NCBI GenBank assembly: GCA_002709305.1
Contig: PAQM01000006.1
Coordinates: 186,001 to 250,000 of the forward strand
Source: Crocinitomicaceae bacterium
GTDB taxonomy: Bacteria > Bacteroidota > Bacteroidia > Flavobacteriales_D > Crocinitomicaceae
Direction: 5' to 3'
DNA length: 64,000 nucleotides
Shown: positions 56,911 through 64,000 of the stretch, piece by piece
How the letters are laid out: every line of letters begins with the position of its first letter
Numbering within the stretch: position 1 is the stretch's first letter
Notes under the pieces: model-generated
Told to the model about the DNA's origin: nothing
The model's database searches: none
Seen by the model: only the letters and a program-made list of their open reading frames with translations
Position numbers and translations under genes: made by a program

Positions 56911-58143
56911 CTAAAATTGTTCTTTTTGAATATTTGAAATTGTTTTTAATATTTTGTCATCATTTAATTTTCCTACCGCAAGTTTTCCACTAGCATAACC
57001 AGTTTGCAAACATGTACCTATGACACGAGCACTAGCAATCGCTGTATCGGTTGCTGAAATATTTCTTCCTGCAAAGAACAAATTATTGACACTATTAGAG
57101 ATAAGAGATTTAGCAGAAATACCGTAATAATCATTTTCTCTAAATCTTCTGATTTCAACCCGACGTTTTTGAGACCAAATTTCTATTGGCCAGTTTCCAT
57201 AAGCAATAAAATCTTTCGGTTTATAACAACTAAGTACATCTTTACTTGCTAATATATATTTACCAACTGGCCTATCGTCAACTCTTACACCAACTTTAGG
57301 GGCAATTGATTTTAACTTAGAATCTAAAAAACCGTCTACATTACTTCTTAAAAAAGTAAAAATATTATGTACAGCAAACAAAGCAGAGGATTGTAATGCA
57401 TCTGTATCTTGATTTATTTCCTGTGGAACAGTAATTTTAGATGAACCCTCACCCATTTTGAATGATCCTGGAACAGGGTACAACTTACTACAATCTTCTT
57501 TTAATTCTCCATCTAAAACTCCTCTTTTGATAGCTCTCATTATTACTAATCGTAAATTCAACTCAGATTTAAATTTAAGATTAGATAATGTGAAAATTTG
57601 AGAAGCTGACTGTTTAAATAATGTTGGTATTAATTGTAATTTTAAAAATCTACTAACTAATGATTTACCAGTAGAATCAATAACAGCAAGACATTTTAAA
57701 TCTAAAAAAACACCTTTTTTTTCAAAAGTAATTTTATTAATAGAATTATTAATAATTGAAACATTGGATAATTTAGAATTTAAAAAAATATTGACTTTAT
57801 TTTTTTTTAATCTTAATGTACATTGACTAGCTAATAATTTAGGCACATAGGGTAGGAATTTTAAACCAGACTCTCCTTTTATTGGTGAAGATTTTGATAA
57901 TGATTTTAATTCTTCAGTAAAAGACTCCGCATATAGACCAACATTATATTCAAAGTTACTATTCATTGAATATTTGTAAACACCACATATGGTTCCCACT
58001 TCAGCAAAAACAGCTAAACCACCGAGATTAGATTCTTTTTCAATTATAGCCACATTACAACCTTCTCTAGCAGCAGAAATTGCAGCAGAAACACCTGCCG
58101 TACCCCCACCAACTACGATAATATCAAAAAAACTATTTCTCAA
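56911..58143 (-). CDS. FAD-dependent oxidoreductase (FAD_oxidored/PF12831 type)
   Basis: The 410-residue flavoprotein has the N-terminal dinucleotide fold DIIVVGGGTAGVSAAISAAREGCNV (G12-x-G14-xx-G17), a GGLAVFAEVGTICGVY segment after the first strand, and the family's C-terminal NLFFAGRNISATDTAIASARVIGTCLQTGYASGKLA. That tail is diagnostic of the FAD-dependent dehydrogenases with an AGRxISAT motif. It lies 8 nt downstream of the carrier-protein gene and 15 nt upstream of the ligase, so it probably oxidises or reduces a substrate held on the carrier. Substrate unknown. It is not a flavin halogenase, as the WxWxIP motif is absent. Confidence 0.85.
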   Translation of the reverse strand: MRNSFFDIIVVGGGTAGVSAAISAAREGCNVAIIEKESNLGGLAVFAEVGTICGVYKYSMNSNFEYNVGLYAESFTEELKSLSKSSPIKGESGLKFLPYVPKLLASQCTLRLKKNKVNIFLNSKLSNVSIINNSINKITFEKKGVFLDLKCLAVIDSTGKSLVSRFLKLQLIPTLFKQSASQIFTLSNLKFKSELNLRLVIMRAIKRGVLDGELKEDCSKLYPVPGSFKMGEGSSKITVPQEINQDTDALQSSALFAVHNIFTFLRSNVDGFLDSKLKSIAPKVGVRVDDRPVGKYILASKDVLSCYKPKDFIAYGNWPIEIWSQKRRVEIRRFRENDYYGISAKSLISNSVNNLFFAGRNISATDTAIASARVIGTCLQTGYASGKLAVGKLNDDKILKTISNIQKEQF

Positions 58144-58151
58144 TTTAAAAA

Positions 58152-58385
58152 TTATATTTTTTCTATAACTGTTGTTATAGAATGAACAGAAATAAATGTA
58201 TCGGGAACCATTAAATGATCTGGTATCAATTTACCATATTTCCTTTCGATAAATAAAACAATTTCAACAATTGAAAATGAATCAAGACCTACTTCTTTTA
58301 ATATTGAATTAGGTTCTAATTCAACCTCATCATCTAATAGATTGGATTTAATAAAATTGACTAGTGTATCTGTAATTTCAGACAT
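58152..58385 (-). CDS. Acyl/peptidyl carrier protein
   Basis: The 77-residue protein is a complete four-helix carrier with the phosphopantetheine site in EVGLDSFSIVEIVLFIE (serine about S36, in the D-S motif). The helix 3 segment DHLMVPDTF and a final helix follow. It is acidic and of normal length. It differs from the housekeeping AcpP, whose site reads GADSLDTVE and which would be expected beside fabF. It is encoded between the ABC permease (1-nt overlap) and the FAD oxidoreductase, so it is a dedicated carrier of this pathway. Confidence 0.9.
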   Translation of the reverse strand: MSEITDTLVNFIKSNLLDDEVELEPNSILKEVGLDSFSIVEIVLFIERKYGKLIPDHLMVPDTFISVHSITTVIEKI

Positions 58386-59665
58386 TAAATATTTTGTTTT
58401 GATTTATTGATAAATTTAGCAAGCGACAAGCATAAAATAAAAAATCCTACCAACAAACCAGTTTGTGGTAAAATATCAATTAAATCTTCTCCTCTCAAAA
58501 ATAATCCATAAAATCCATCTAAAGACCAATTAAGTGGAGAAAATTTACTTATAATACGCATAGTGTCGGGCATAATATAAGTTGGAACCCATATTCCACC
58601 TATAGCTGATAAAACTAATATCGATAATGAACCTAAAATTGAACCTTGTTGTTGTGTTTTAGCTAATGAACCTATAAGAACTGCATATGCTGTAGCTGAC
58701 ATTGAAGTGGTTAAAGCAATAATAAATAAACTAAAATAACTATCACCTAAAATTAATCTATCCATCCCTAATAAGGGCATTAAAAACAACCCTATTACCA
58801 ACATTAAAACAAATTGTAACATACAAACACTTATATAAACCATTACCTTTGCATTTATCTGTAATAAATATGATACAGGAATAATATGAAATCTAAAAAC
58901 ACTTCCTTCTGTTTTTTCTCTCATAATACTTCCAACTAAAGGAATAACAATAAAGAATAAAGAAAAAATTGTCCAAGCAGGTAAATTATGCTGAACAGAA
59001 CTTGGTGCAGACTCATTCAGAAGATTTGATGCATATTCTTGATTGTAAGATATAATTTTTTGATTTAAATACTTACTGTCATATATAGGCTTTTCAGGTA
59101 AAAGTGATGATATTTCATCTTTAAAAGTTTCAAACATCATACGTGTCTTAACAGATGAAATGTATTCTCTTAAGATTGAGGAAATTGATAACACAAAAGA
59201 TTTAGAAGCTATAGGATCAATAATAATCTTTACCTCTACATCTCTTTGTTTTACGACTAAAGAATCGTTATAATTCCCAATTGATTCAGCTACAATATTA
59301 AAAACATTTTCTTTAACTGTTTCTGTAGCACCCTTTGGAATATAAACGCCGATTAAAAACTCTCCCTTTTTGATAGCTTCTTTAGCAGAATTATAAGTTG
59401 CTTTTTCCCCATTTATATGATCAAAGTAATCAATCATTTGAGTATTTCTTAAACCTTCTTCAACTCTATTCCCTAGAGTATCATTATCATTATTGATGAA
59501 AATTATAGGAAATCCTTCTTCATTGATATTTGAAAATACTGCATCCTGAATCAATGTCATAACTATTATCAATAAAATTGGCATTATAAATAAGATTGAT
59601 AAACCTATTTTATCTCTAATTAAAAGAAGCAGCTCTTTTTTCATTGCTGCTAATAATTGCCTCAT
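58385..59665 (-). CDS. ABC-2 type transporter permease
   Basis: The 426-residue protein has one N-terminal helix (about 20-42), a large extracytoplasmic loop (about 43-225) and five C-terminal helices (about 229-420). This is the ABC-2 half-transporter layout of YhhJ/NatB type, with GSILGSLSILVLSAIGGIWVPTYIMPDTM as the conserved late segment. It follows the ATPase gene by 4 nt and touches the carrier-protein gene, so it is part of the same transcript. It probably exports the product of the pathway or a lipid carrier. Confidence 0.92.
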   Translation of the reverse strand: MRQLLAAMKKELLLLIRDKIGLSILFIMPILLIIVMTLIQDAVFSNINEEGFPIIFINNDNDTLGNRVEEGLRNTQMIDYFDHINGEKATYNSAKEAIKKGEFLIGVYIPKGATETVKENVFNIVAESIGNYNDSLVVKQRDVEVKIIIDPIASKSFVLSISSILREYISSVKTRMMFETFKDEISSLLPEKPIYDSKYLNQKIISYNQEYASNLLNESAPSSVQHNLPAWTIFSLFFIVIPLVGSIMREKTEGSVFRFHIIPVSYLLQINAKVMVYISVCMLQFVLMLVIGLFLMPLLGMDRLILGDSYFSLFIIALTTSMSATAYAVLIGSLAKTQQQGSILGSLSILVLSAIGGIWVPTYIMPDTMRIISKFSPLNWSLDGFYGLFLRGEDLIDILPQTGLLVGFFILCLSLAKFINKSKQNI

Positions 59666-59669
59666 AGTT

Positions 59670-60404
59670 TTACTTTTTTGTTAATAGAAAGAATAGATCC
59701 TCTAAATTTTCACAACTATCATATGTATCAATCAAATCTTTAGGTGCTCCTCTTGCTATTATTTGACCTGCATTAATAATAGCCAAATCAGAACAAAATT
59801 TTTCTGCTTCTTCTAAATGATGAGAAGTATATATAATAGTCATTCCAATATCACTTAATTTATTTAAATGAAACATTATTGAAGATCGAGACTTAACATC
59901 TATTCCAACCGTTGGTTCATCTAAAAATAAAATATCTGGTTTATGTAAAATACCGGCTATTAAATTAATTCTACGTTTCATACCACCAGAATATTTATAG
60001 ACTGGTTTATCTGCACTTGAACTCATTTCGAATTTATTCAACCAATTATCAATTTCCATTTTCAACTCTAATTTAGGAATACCATACATAGCACCATAAA
60101 ACTCTAAATTCTCTCTACCTGTTAATGTAGGATATAAAGCTATATCTTGAGGTACTATACCAATTTGATGTTTCACCTTGCTTAAATCTGAAAACAAATC
60201 AAATCCATTTATTTTAACAGTACCTTTTGTTGGATTATACAAACCACAAAGGATTGAAATAATTGTTGTTTTTCCAGCGCCATTAGGTCCTATAAGACCA
60301 AATATTTCATTTTTATTAATATTAAATGAAACATTTTTAACAGCAGGAGATTCATTACCCTTAAAATATTTTGAAATAGATTGAACTTCTATTATTTCAC
60401 ACAT
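59670..60404 (-). CDS. ABC transporter ATP-binding protein
   Basis: The 244-residue ATPase has Walker A GLIGPNGAGKTTIISILCG, the ABC signature YSGGMKRRINLIAGI, Walker B DILFLDEPTVGID and the H-loop YTSHHLEEAEKF. It is the CcmA/DRA-type subunit that pairs with ABC-2 permeases. It heads the ATPase-permease-ACP-FAD-ligase run. The gap to the upstream BNR gene is 39 nt and shows no clear promoter, so the transcript may begin at the M61 gene. The plus ORF 60178-60384 is a shadow. Confidence 0.93.
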   Translation of the reverse strand: MCEIIEVQSISKYFKGNESPAVKNVSFNINKNEIFGLIGPNGAGKTTIISILCGLYNPTKGTVKINGFDLFSDLSKVKHQIGIVPQDIALYPTLTGRENLEFYGAMYGIPKLELKMEIDNWLNKFEMSSSADKPVYKYSGGMKRRINLIAGILHKPDILFLDEPTVGIDVKSRSSIMFHLNKLSDIGMTIIYTSHHLEEAEKFCSDLAIINAGQIIARGAPKDLIDTYDSCENLEDLFFLLTKK

Positions 60405-60443
60405 AATTAATTAATATTCTAAAATTTAACATGAACTTTTTAA

Positions 60444-61748
60444 TTAATGTATATTCAATAAATCCTTTTCTTCAATCAATGCAATCCACAATGATATATG
60501 ACCTTCATCAACACGTGTCCAAATTGGACGAATAACACCAGAAACAGCATCAATATTTATGTAATCTCCAAAAAACAAATTTGAATCAGGTAGAAATGAT
60601 TTTTTTGATATACGTGTATCAAAAAATGTATTTCCGCCATCACGAGAAACACTTAAATATACATCTGTTTCTAAATTGCTATAATTTCTTCTATCGTAAT
60701 ATACAAAATAAAGATATCCTGAACTTTGATCTATAGTAAACCAACTAAAGAATTGATGTTTACCTGAATTATCTTGATTTACCTTTAATCTTTTACTCCA
60801 AGTTTGACCTCCATCTTTTGATTTTATCAACCATGAATCAGTATCCTCTACACCATTTTTTTGGTCACAAAAATTTATATAAATTGTCCCTCTATTAGGT
60901 CCATGACTTAAATCACACTTAACAATTGGGAATCCATTTGACCTAAAAATACCAGGAATGGTCAAATCCCATCCACCATATTGTTTTATAATTTGCAATT
61001 CTTCATTTAACCATGTATTACCTCCATCTATGGATTTTTGAAATACTAATCCTTTAGGACCTGTCCAAACAACGTAAATTTCGCCATTTGGACCAACTGC
61101 AGGTATAGCTCCTTCAACTGTATTGTCACTATCCAAACAATCACCTCCAAATCTTGAAATTCGAATAGGTTGAGACCATGATTTGCCTTGATTACATGAT
61201 TTTGAAAATAAAATAATAGAGCTATCTTCTATATCATTTGATTTATATGCATCAAATTGCGTCCATGTCATATAAATCTCGTTATTTTCGCGATTTAAAA
61301 CAGTCCAATGCTTATCTTGAACCTTTAATCCATTAGGTGAAGGAGAAGTTCCATTATTAAATCTCTTTGACAATTTTCTAGCAGATTGACATACTATTCT
61401 ATCTAACATAGAACTTTTTGAATAATTAGCTAAATGAAAGTAATACAAACGACTTTTGTTATCAAACATCAACACAGGATCTCCAAAGACACCAAATTTA
61501 CTTTTTAAGGTTTTACTTTTCCATTTTTCACCACCATTAAGAGAATAATAATAATCTGAAAGAACTGATCCAGCAGCAATATGATTTGTATTATTTGGAT
61601 CAATAGCAATTGAAGGCTCAACCTGCGAAAATTTATAATTTGCTTTTTTAGGTAATGGTAATCTAACTGTTTCAAAATTAGATTGTCCAAATGAAAAGAC
61701 TAAAGCAGAGAAAAATATTCCAAATAAAAAAAATCTCATCTTAACCAA
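60444..61748 (-). CDS. Secreted BNR/Asp-box repeat protein (sialidase-like propeller)
   Basis: The 434-residue protein has a signal peptide (about 1-22) and at least five Asp-box repeats of the form S-x-D/N-x-G-x-T/S-W (SLNGGEKW, SCNQGKSW, SIDGGNTW, SKDGGQTW and SRDGGNTF). These mark six-bladed sialidase-like propellers. A sialidase active-site Arg triad could not be confirmed, so it may be a non-catalytic BNR protein; the extra VSPSIAIDPNN-type segment is typical of such proteins. It overlaps the M61 gene by 13 nt and is in the same direction. The ORF 61505-61690 is a shadow. Confidence 0.82.
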   Translation of the reverse strand: MVKMRFFLFGIFFSALVFSFGQSNFETVRLPLPKKANYKFSQVEPSIAIDPNNTNHIAAGSVLSDYYYSLNGGEKWKSKTLKSKFGVFGDPVLMFDNKSRLYYFHLANYSKSSMLDRIVCQSARKLSKRFNNGTSPSPNGLKVQDKHWTVLNRENNEIYMTWTQFDAYKSNDIEDSSIILFSKSCNQGKSWSQPIRISRFGGDCLDSDNTVEGAIPAVGPNGEIYVVWTGPKGLVFQKSIDGGNTWLNEELQIIKQYGGWDLTIPGIFRSNGFPIVKCDLSHGPNRGTIYINFCDQKNGVEDTDSWLIKSKDGGQTWSKRLKVNQDNSGKHQFFSWFTIDQSSGYLYFVYYDRRNYSNLETDVYLSVSRDGGNTFFDTRISKKSFLPDSNLFFGDYINIDAVSGVIRPIWTRVDEGHISLWIALIEEKDLLNIH

Positions 61749-63517
61749 TAATTAGATAATTTATTAGTCTTCATATTATCTTCAATTATATATTGAAATT
61801 TAGGTTTTTCATACGTACCTACAATAACAGTTGTCGAAAAAATCTGTTCATCTCTAGCAAATAAAATGTCTATTTCATCTCCCAATTCAACAGTACTAAA
61901 ATAAATATCCAAAGATTTTTTGTTAGCACGAATTCCATTACAACCGATAATTTCATCATTAACACTAATTCCAGCTTGCTCTGCAGATGAATGATTACGA
62001 ATTGTTTTAACAATAGTTTTGCCTTGAGAATAAGATAAAGTCATACCAACACTTGGTTTAGATTTACCAATGTATTCTATTTTTAGTCCTAAAGGGAAAA
62101 ATATTTCACTATAATTTGGGATTTTTGTACCATCAATATAGTCTGCATAAAATTGTTCAATACCCCCACCTAATATTTTTTTCAATTCTTGTTTGAATTC
62201 TTTTTCAGAAAAACCTCGTTTTTTCTTCATATAATAATTACTATAAAGATCTTGCATGAAATTATCTAAAGATTTTTTTCCATTGTACTTCTTAATAATT
62301 TCAACATCAAAAATCATCGCGATTATTGAACCTCTTGAATAATATGACATTGTAGTATTATGACTGTTTTCATTAGGTCTATATGCTTTAATCCAAGCAT
62401 CAAAACTTGCGTGAGAAACAGGTTGAACTCTTGAACCTAAAGAACCTTCTACATAATTTAAAGTACTAAACATACTGTTTAAAAAATCAATCTTAGAGTA
62501 ATAACCAGCACGATATAAAATCAATTTTTCATAATATGAAGTAAATCCTTCCATAACCCAAAGAAGTGAAGTGAAGTTTTCTTGATCATAATTAAAGGGA
62601 CCTAATTCTATTGGACGAATTCGTTTTACATTCCATAAATGAAAATATTCATGAGCTACTAATTTTAAAAACTTTAAATATTCTTCACCTTCATATGTCC
62701 AACGATTAACACTTAACACAGTTGAATTCTTATGTTCCAAACCACCCTGCGCATTTACAACATTATGAATAATAAATGTATATTCTTTATTTGGATTATA
62801 CCCAAAAACAGCTGTAGCAGATTCAACAATATTTGCCATATCCTTTTGTAGTTTACCAATACTATAATTTCCAAAACCATACATTGCGACTTTATGATTA
62901 ACACCCGCTGCTTCAAAGGAAAATAAAAGTTGATTACCAATTTCAATTGGACAGTCAACTAGATGATCATAATTATTAAATTTATAACATCTTGATCCAT
63001 CTATAGCTTTCCAAAGTGTTTCTTCATTAAGCGCTGTTGTAATTTCTTTAAAGGATTTATGAGGAATAATTTCAAGTAGACCCGACTTATTCTTTAAACC
63101 TTCAACATACATAAACACCCCAGAACCGCTAACAAAACCATGAGTCAAATCAAGAAAGCTAGTTCTTACAGAGAGTTCAAAAGCATATACCTCATATTTA
63201 ATAACAACTCTATCTCCTTTAAAACCATTTATTTTCCAAGTATTTTTATCAATTTTTTTTACGCTAACATTATTGCCTTCAAAATCAAAAGCTTTCACTA
63301 AATTCACATTTTTAGCAAACTCTCTTGCCAAATAAGAACCCGGTGCCCAAATAGGCATTTTTAAATTAAATTCAGACTTTTTTAAATCAGAAAGTTCTAT
63401 TTCAACCTGATAATAATGATTTTGAGGTTGATTCATACCCAATTTATACTTAATATTCTGACCAAAAGAAAAAATAACAATGAACAAAAAAAGTATAGAT
63501 AATAATTGTTTAATCAT
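61736..63517 (-). CDS. M61 family glycyl aminopeptidase with PDZ domain
   Basis: The 593-residue protein has a signal peptide (about 1-19) and an N-terminal beta domain with IWAPGSYLAREFAKNV. The gluzincin centre is VAHEYFHLWNVKRIRP (HExxH near residue 288), with LLWVMEGFTSYYE supplying the third ligand Glu. A C-terminal PDZ domain (about 495-575) carries SAEQAGISVNDEIIGCNG. M61 peptidases release glycine or alanine from peptide N-termini. Length is typical. The gene heads a same-strand run that continues into the BNR and ABC genes. ORF 62755-62958 is a shadow. Confidence 0.92.
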   Translation of the reverse strand: MIKQLLSILFLFIVIFSFGQNIKYKLGMNQPQNHYYQVEIELSDLKKSEFNLKMPIWAPGSYLAREFAKNVNLVKAFDFEGNNVSVKKIDKNTWKINGFKGDRVVIKYEVYAFELSVRTSFLDLTHGFVSGSGVFMYVEGLKNKSGLLEIIPHKSFKEITTALNEETLWKAIDGSRCYKFNNYDHLVDCPIEIGNQLLFSFEAAGVNHKVAMYGFGNYSIGKLQKDMANIVESATAVFGYNPNKEYTFIIHNVVNAQGGLEHKNSTVLSVNRWTYEGEEYLKFLKLVAHEYFHLWNVKRIRPIELGPFNYDQENFTSLLWVMEGFTSYYEKLILYRAGYYSKIDFLNSMFSTLNYVEGSLGSRVQPVSHASFDAWIKAYRPNENSHNTTMSYYSRGSIIAMIFDVEIIKKYNGKKSLDNFMQDLYSNYYMKKKRGFSEKEFKQELKKILGGGIEQFYADYIDGTKIPNYSEIFFPLGLKIEYIGKSKPSVGMTLSYSQGKTIVKTIRNHSSAEQAGISVNDEIIGCNGIRANKKSLDIYFSTVELGDEIDILFARDEQIFSTTVIVGTYEKPKFQYIIEDNMKTNKLSNYWLR

Positions 63518-63531
63518 AATAATATTTTTAT

Positions 63532-63539
63532 CAAATTTA
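63532..63539 (-). promoter_or_regulatory. Possible -7 element for the M61 gene
   Basis: TAAATTTG on the minus strand fits TAnnTTTG and ends 14 nt before the M61 ATG. No TTG is seen at the usual -33 spacing. Confidence 0.3.
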
Positions 63540-63658
63540 ATAATTACAAAATAGATTTACTCTAGTATTTTTTTCTCTTTTTATTTTACGAAAAAAGAAA
63601 TTAATTTAGTGATATTATATTTAATAATAATTAGCCTATTAAATATACTTAATCATTT

Positions 63659-64000
63659 ATGAAAGAATTAAATCCAAATAAATTTCAAAGCCCAATACCA
63701 ATAATTTTCAAATTAAAAAATATTCTTTTGGGAAAGTCAAAGCCTGATATTTATACACAAATAAATTTTACAATAAACCTTGTAATTTGTATGATATTTA
63801 TGTTTTGGAATATTATGAGTTACTTCATAATTAAACTACGTACATTAATTTTTGAATATAAAGGAATACAGATAGAAAAAATCATTAAAAAAAGAGGTTT
63901 AGAATTAGGGTTTGAATCAATTGATTTCTTACCAAGGTTAATAACATTTCATTCAATTGGAATTATTTGCTGGACATTAGTTTTTTTCGGGCTAATAATA
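63659..64000 (+). CDS. Unknown membrane protein, 5' part (truncated by window end)
   Basis: An ATG at 63659 opens a frame of 114 codons with no stop before the window ends; the ORF track omits it because it is incomplete. It shows two hydrophobic helices (about 35-58 and 95-114) separated by a basic segment, IQIEKIIKKRGLELGFESIDF. I do not recognise it. Continued absence of stops and a codon pattern like its neighbours support coding. The 141-nt gap before it contains the M61 promoter candidate and no other feature. Confidence 0.6.
   Translation, partial: MKELNPNKFQSPIPIIFKLKNILLGKSKPDIYTQINFTINLVICMIFMFWNIMSYFIIKLRTLIFEYKGIQIEKIIKKRGLELGFESIDFLPRLITFHSIGIICWTLVFFGLII

Noticed and set aside
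56911-58143. Flavin-dependent halogenase
   Set aside because: The WxWxIP motif is missing and the C-terminal AGRxISAT signature belongs to a different flavoprotein family.
50493-60404. Flexirubin/aryl polyene or sulfonolipid cluster
   Set aside because: Neither ketosynthase and dehydratase genes (flexirubin) nor cysteate/serine-palmitoyltransferase-like genes (sulfonolipid) are present. The sulfotransferase is a PAPS type.
1-64000. CRISPR arrays, insertion sequences, prophage, integrases, tRNA and rRNA genes
   Set aside because: No spaced direct repeats, transposase/integrase motifs, phage genes or tRNA-like cloverleaf segments were found by eye. Short AT repeats are isolated.

Overview
The window looks like a chromosomal segment of a free-living, probably aquatic member of the Bacteroidota, most likely order Flavobacteriales. 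The evidence is the strongly AT-rich sequence and very tight gene packing (many 4-17 nt overlaps and almost no gap above 150 nt). It also carries type IX secretion (T9SS) C-terminal sorting tails, TonB-dependent receptors, Bacteroidota-only families (DUF1684, DUF3822, DUF4465, DUF5686, bTHX) and several TAnnTTTG-type promoter elements in place of E. coli-like promoters. I see no prophage, insertion sequence, CRISPR array, rRNA or tRNA gene.

Layout. 1-5167: end of a TrmH/SpoU rRNA/tRNA methyltransferase, a tiny lysine-rich ribosomal protein bTHX gene missing from the ORF track, a clear terminator, then a serine-biosynthesis run (serC, serA, DUF1015, YggS-type PLP protein, DUF1684). 5168-10400 (minus strand): a cobalamin-riboswitch operon for vitamin B12 capture (DUF4465 T9SS protein, BtuB-like receptor, BtuG-like propeller lipoprotein, a further T9SS protein). 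10446-13865 (minus): a second T9SS protein plus TonB-receptor pair. 13925-18090: queE, a PorE-like OmpA/PD40 lipoprotein, a UbiA prenyltransferase and Maf. 18185-19657: a polysaccharide flippase. 19672-22525 (minus): argS and arginase. 22651-25943: a secreted unknown and ftsK. 25948-30012 (minus): wecB, a polysaccharide deacetylase-like gene, an MBL hydrolase and fabI. 30173-39122: GH3 hydrolase, VTC plus DUF4956, lpxK, purine nucleoside phosphorylase, gatB, two tandem TlpA-like proteins, lpxH. 39139-44351 (minus): ffh, an NhaC antiporter and an MMPL/RND protein. 44485-51740: an unknown membrane protein, DUF3822, rsmD, coaD, a thioredoxin-fold protein without CxxC, a nitroreductase, a small membrane protein, an outer-membrane barrel and a condensation-domain-like protein. 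51745-60404: a sulfotransferase, a DUF5686 outer-membrane protein, and a minus-strand set of AMP-ligase, FAD oxidoreductase, acyl carrier protein and ABC exporter. 60444-64000: a BNR-repeat protein, an M61 peptidase and the start of an unknown membrane protein.

Two regions stand out. (a) In both TonB-receptor operons a secreted T9SS protein is encoded first, and a perfect terminator-like hairpin sits 7-10 nt before the receptor start codon. This suggests attenuation that sets the ratio of surface protein to receptor. (b) At 50.5-60.4 kb there is what may be a small dissociated NRPS-like/acyl-carrier pathway: a stand-alone AMP-ligase, carrier protein, FAD enzyme, condensation-fold acyltransferase with an altered HHxxxD motif, sulfotransferase and ABC-2 exporter, with no ketosynthase or multimodular enzyme. 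Its product cannot be predicted from the sequence, and the grouping across strands is inference. All functions here come from reading motifs and overall similarity by eye; no database search was run.
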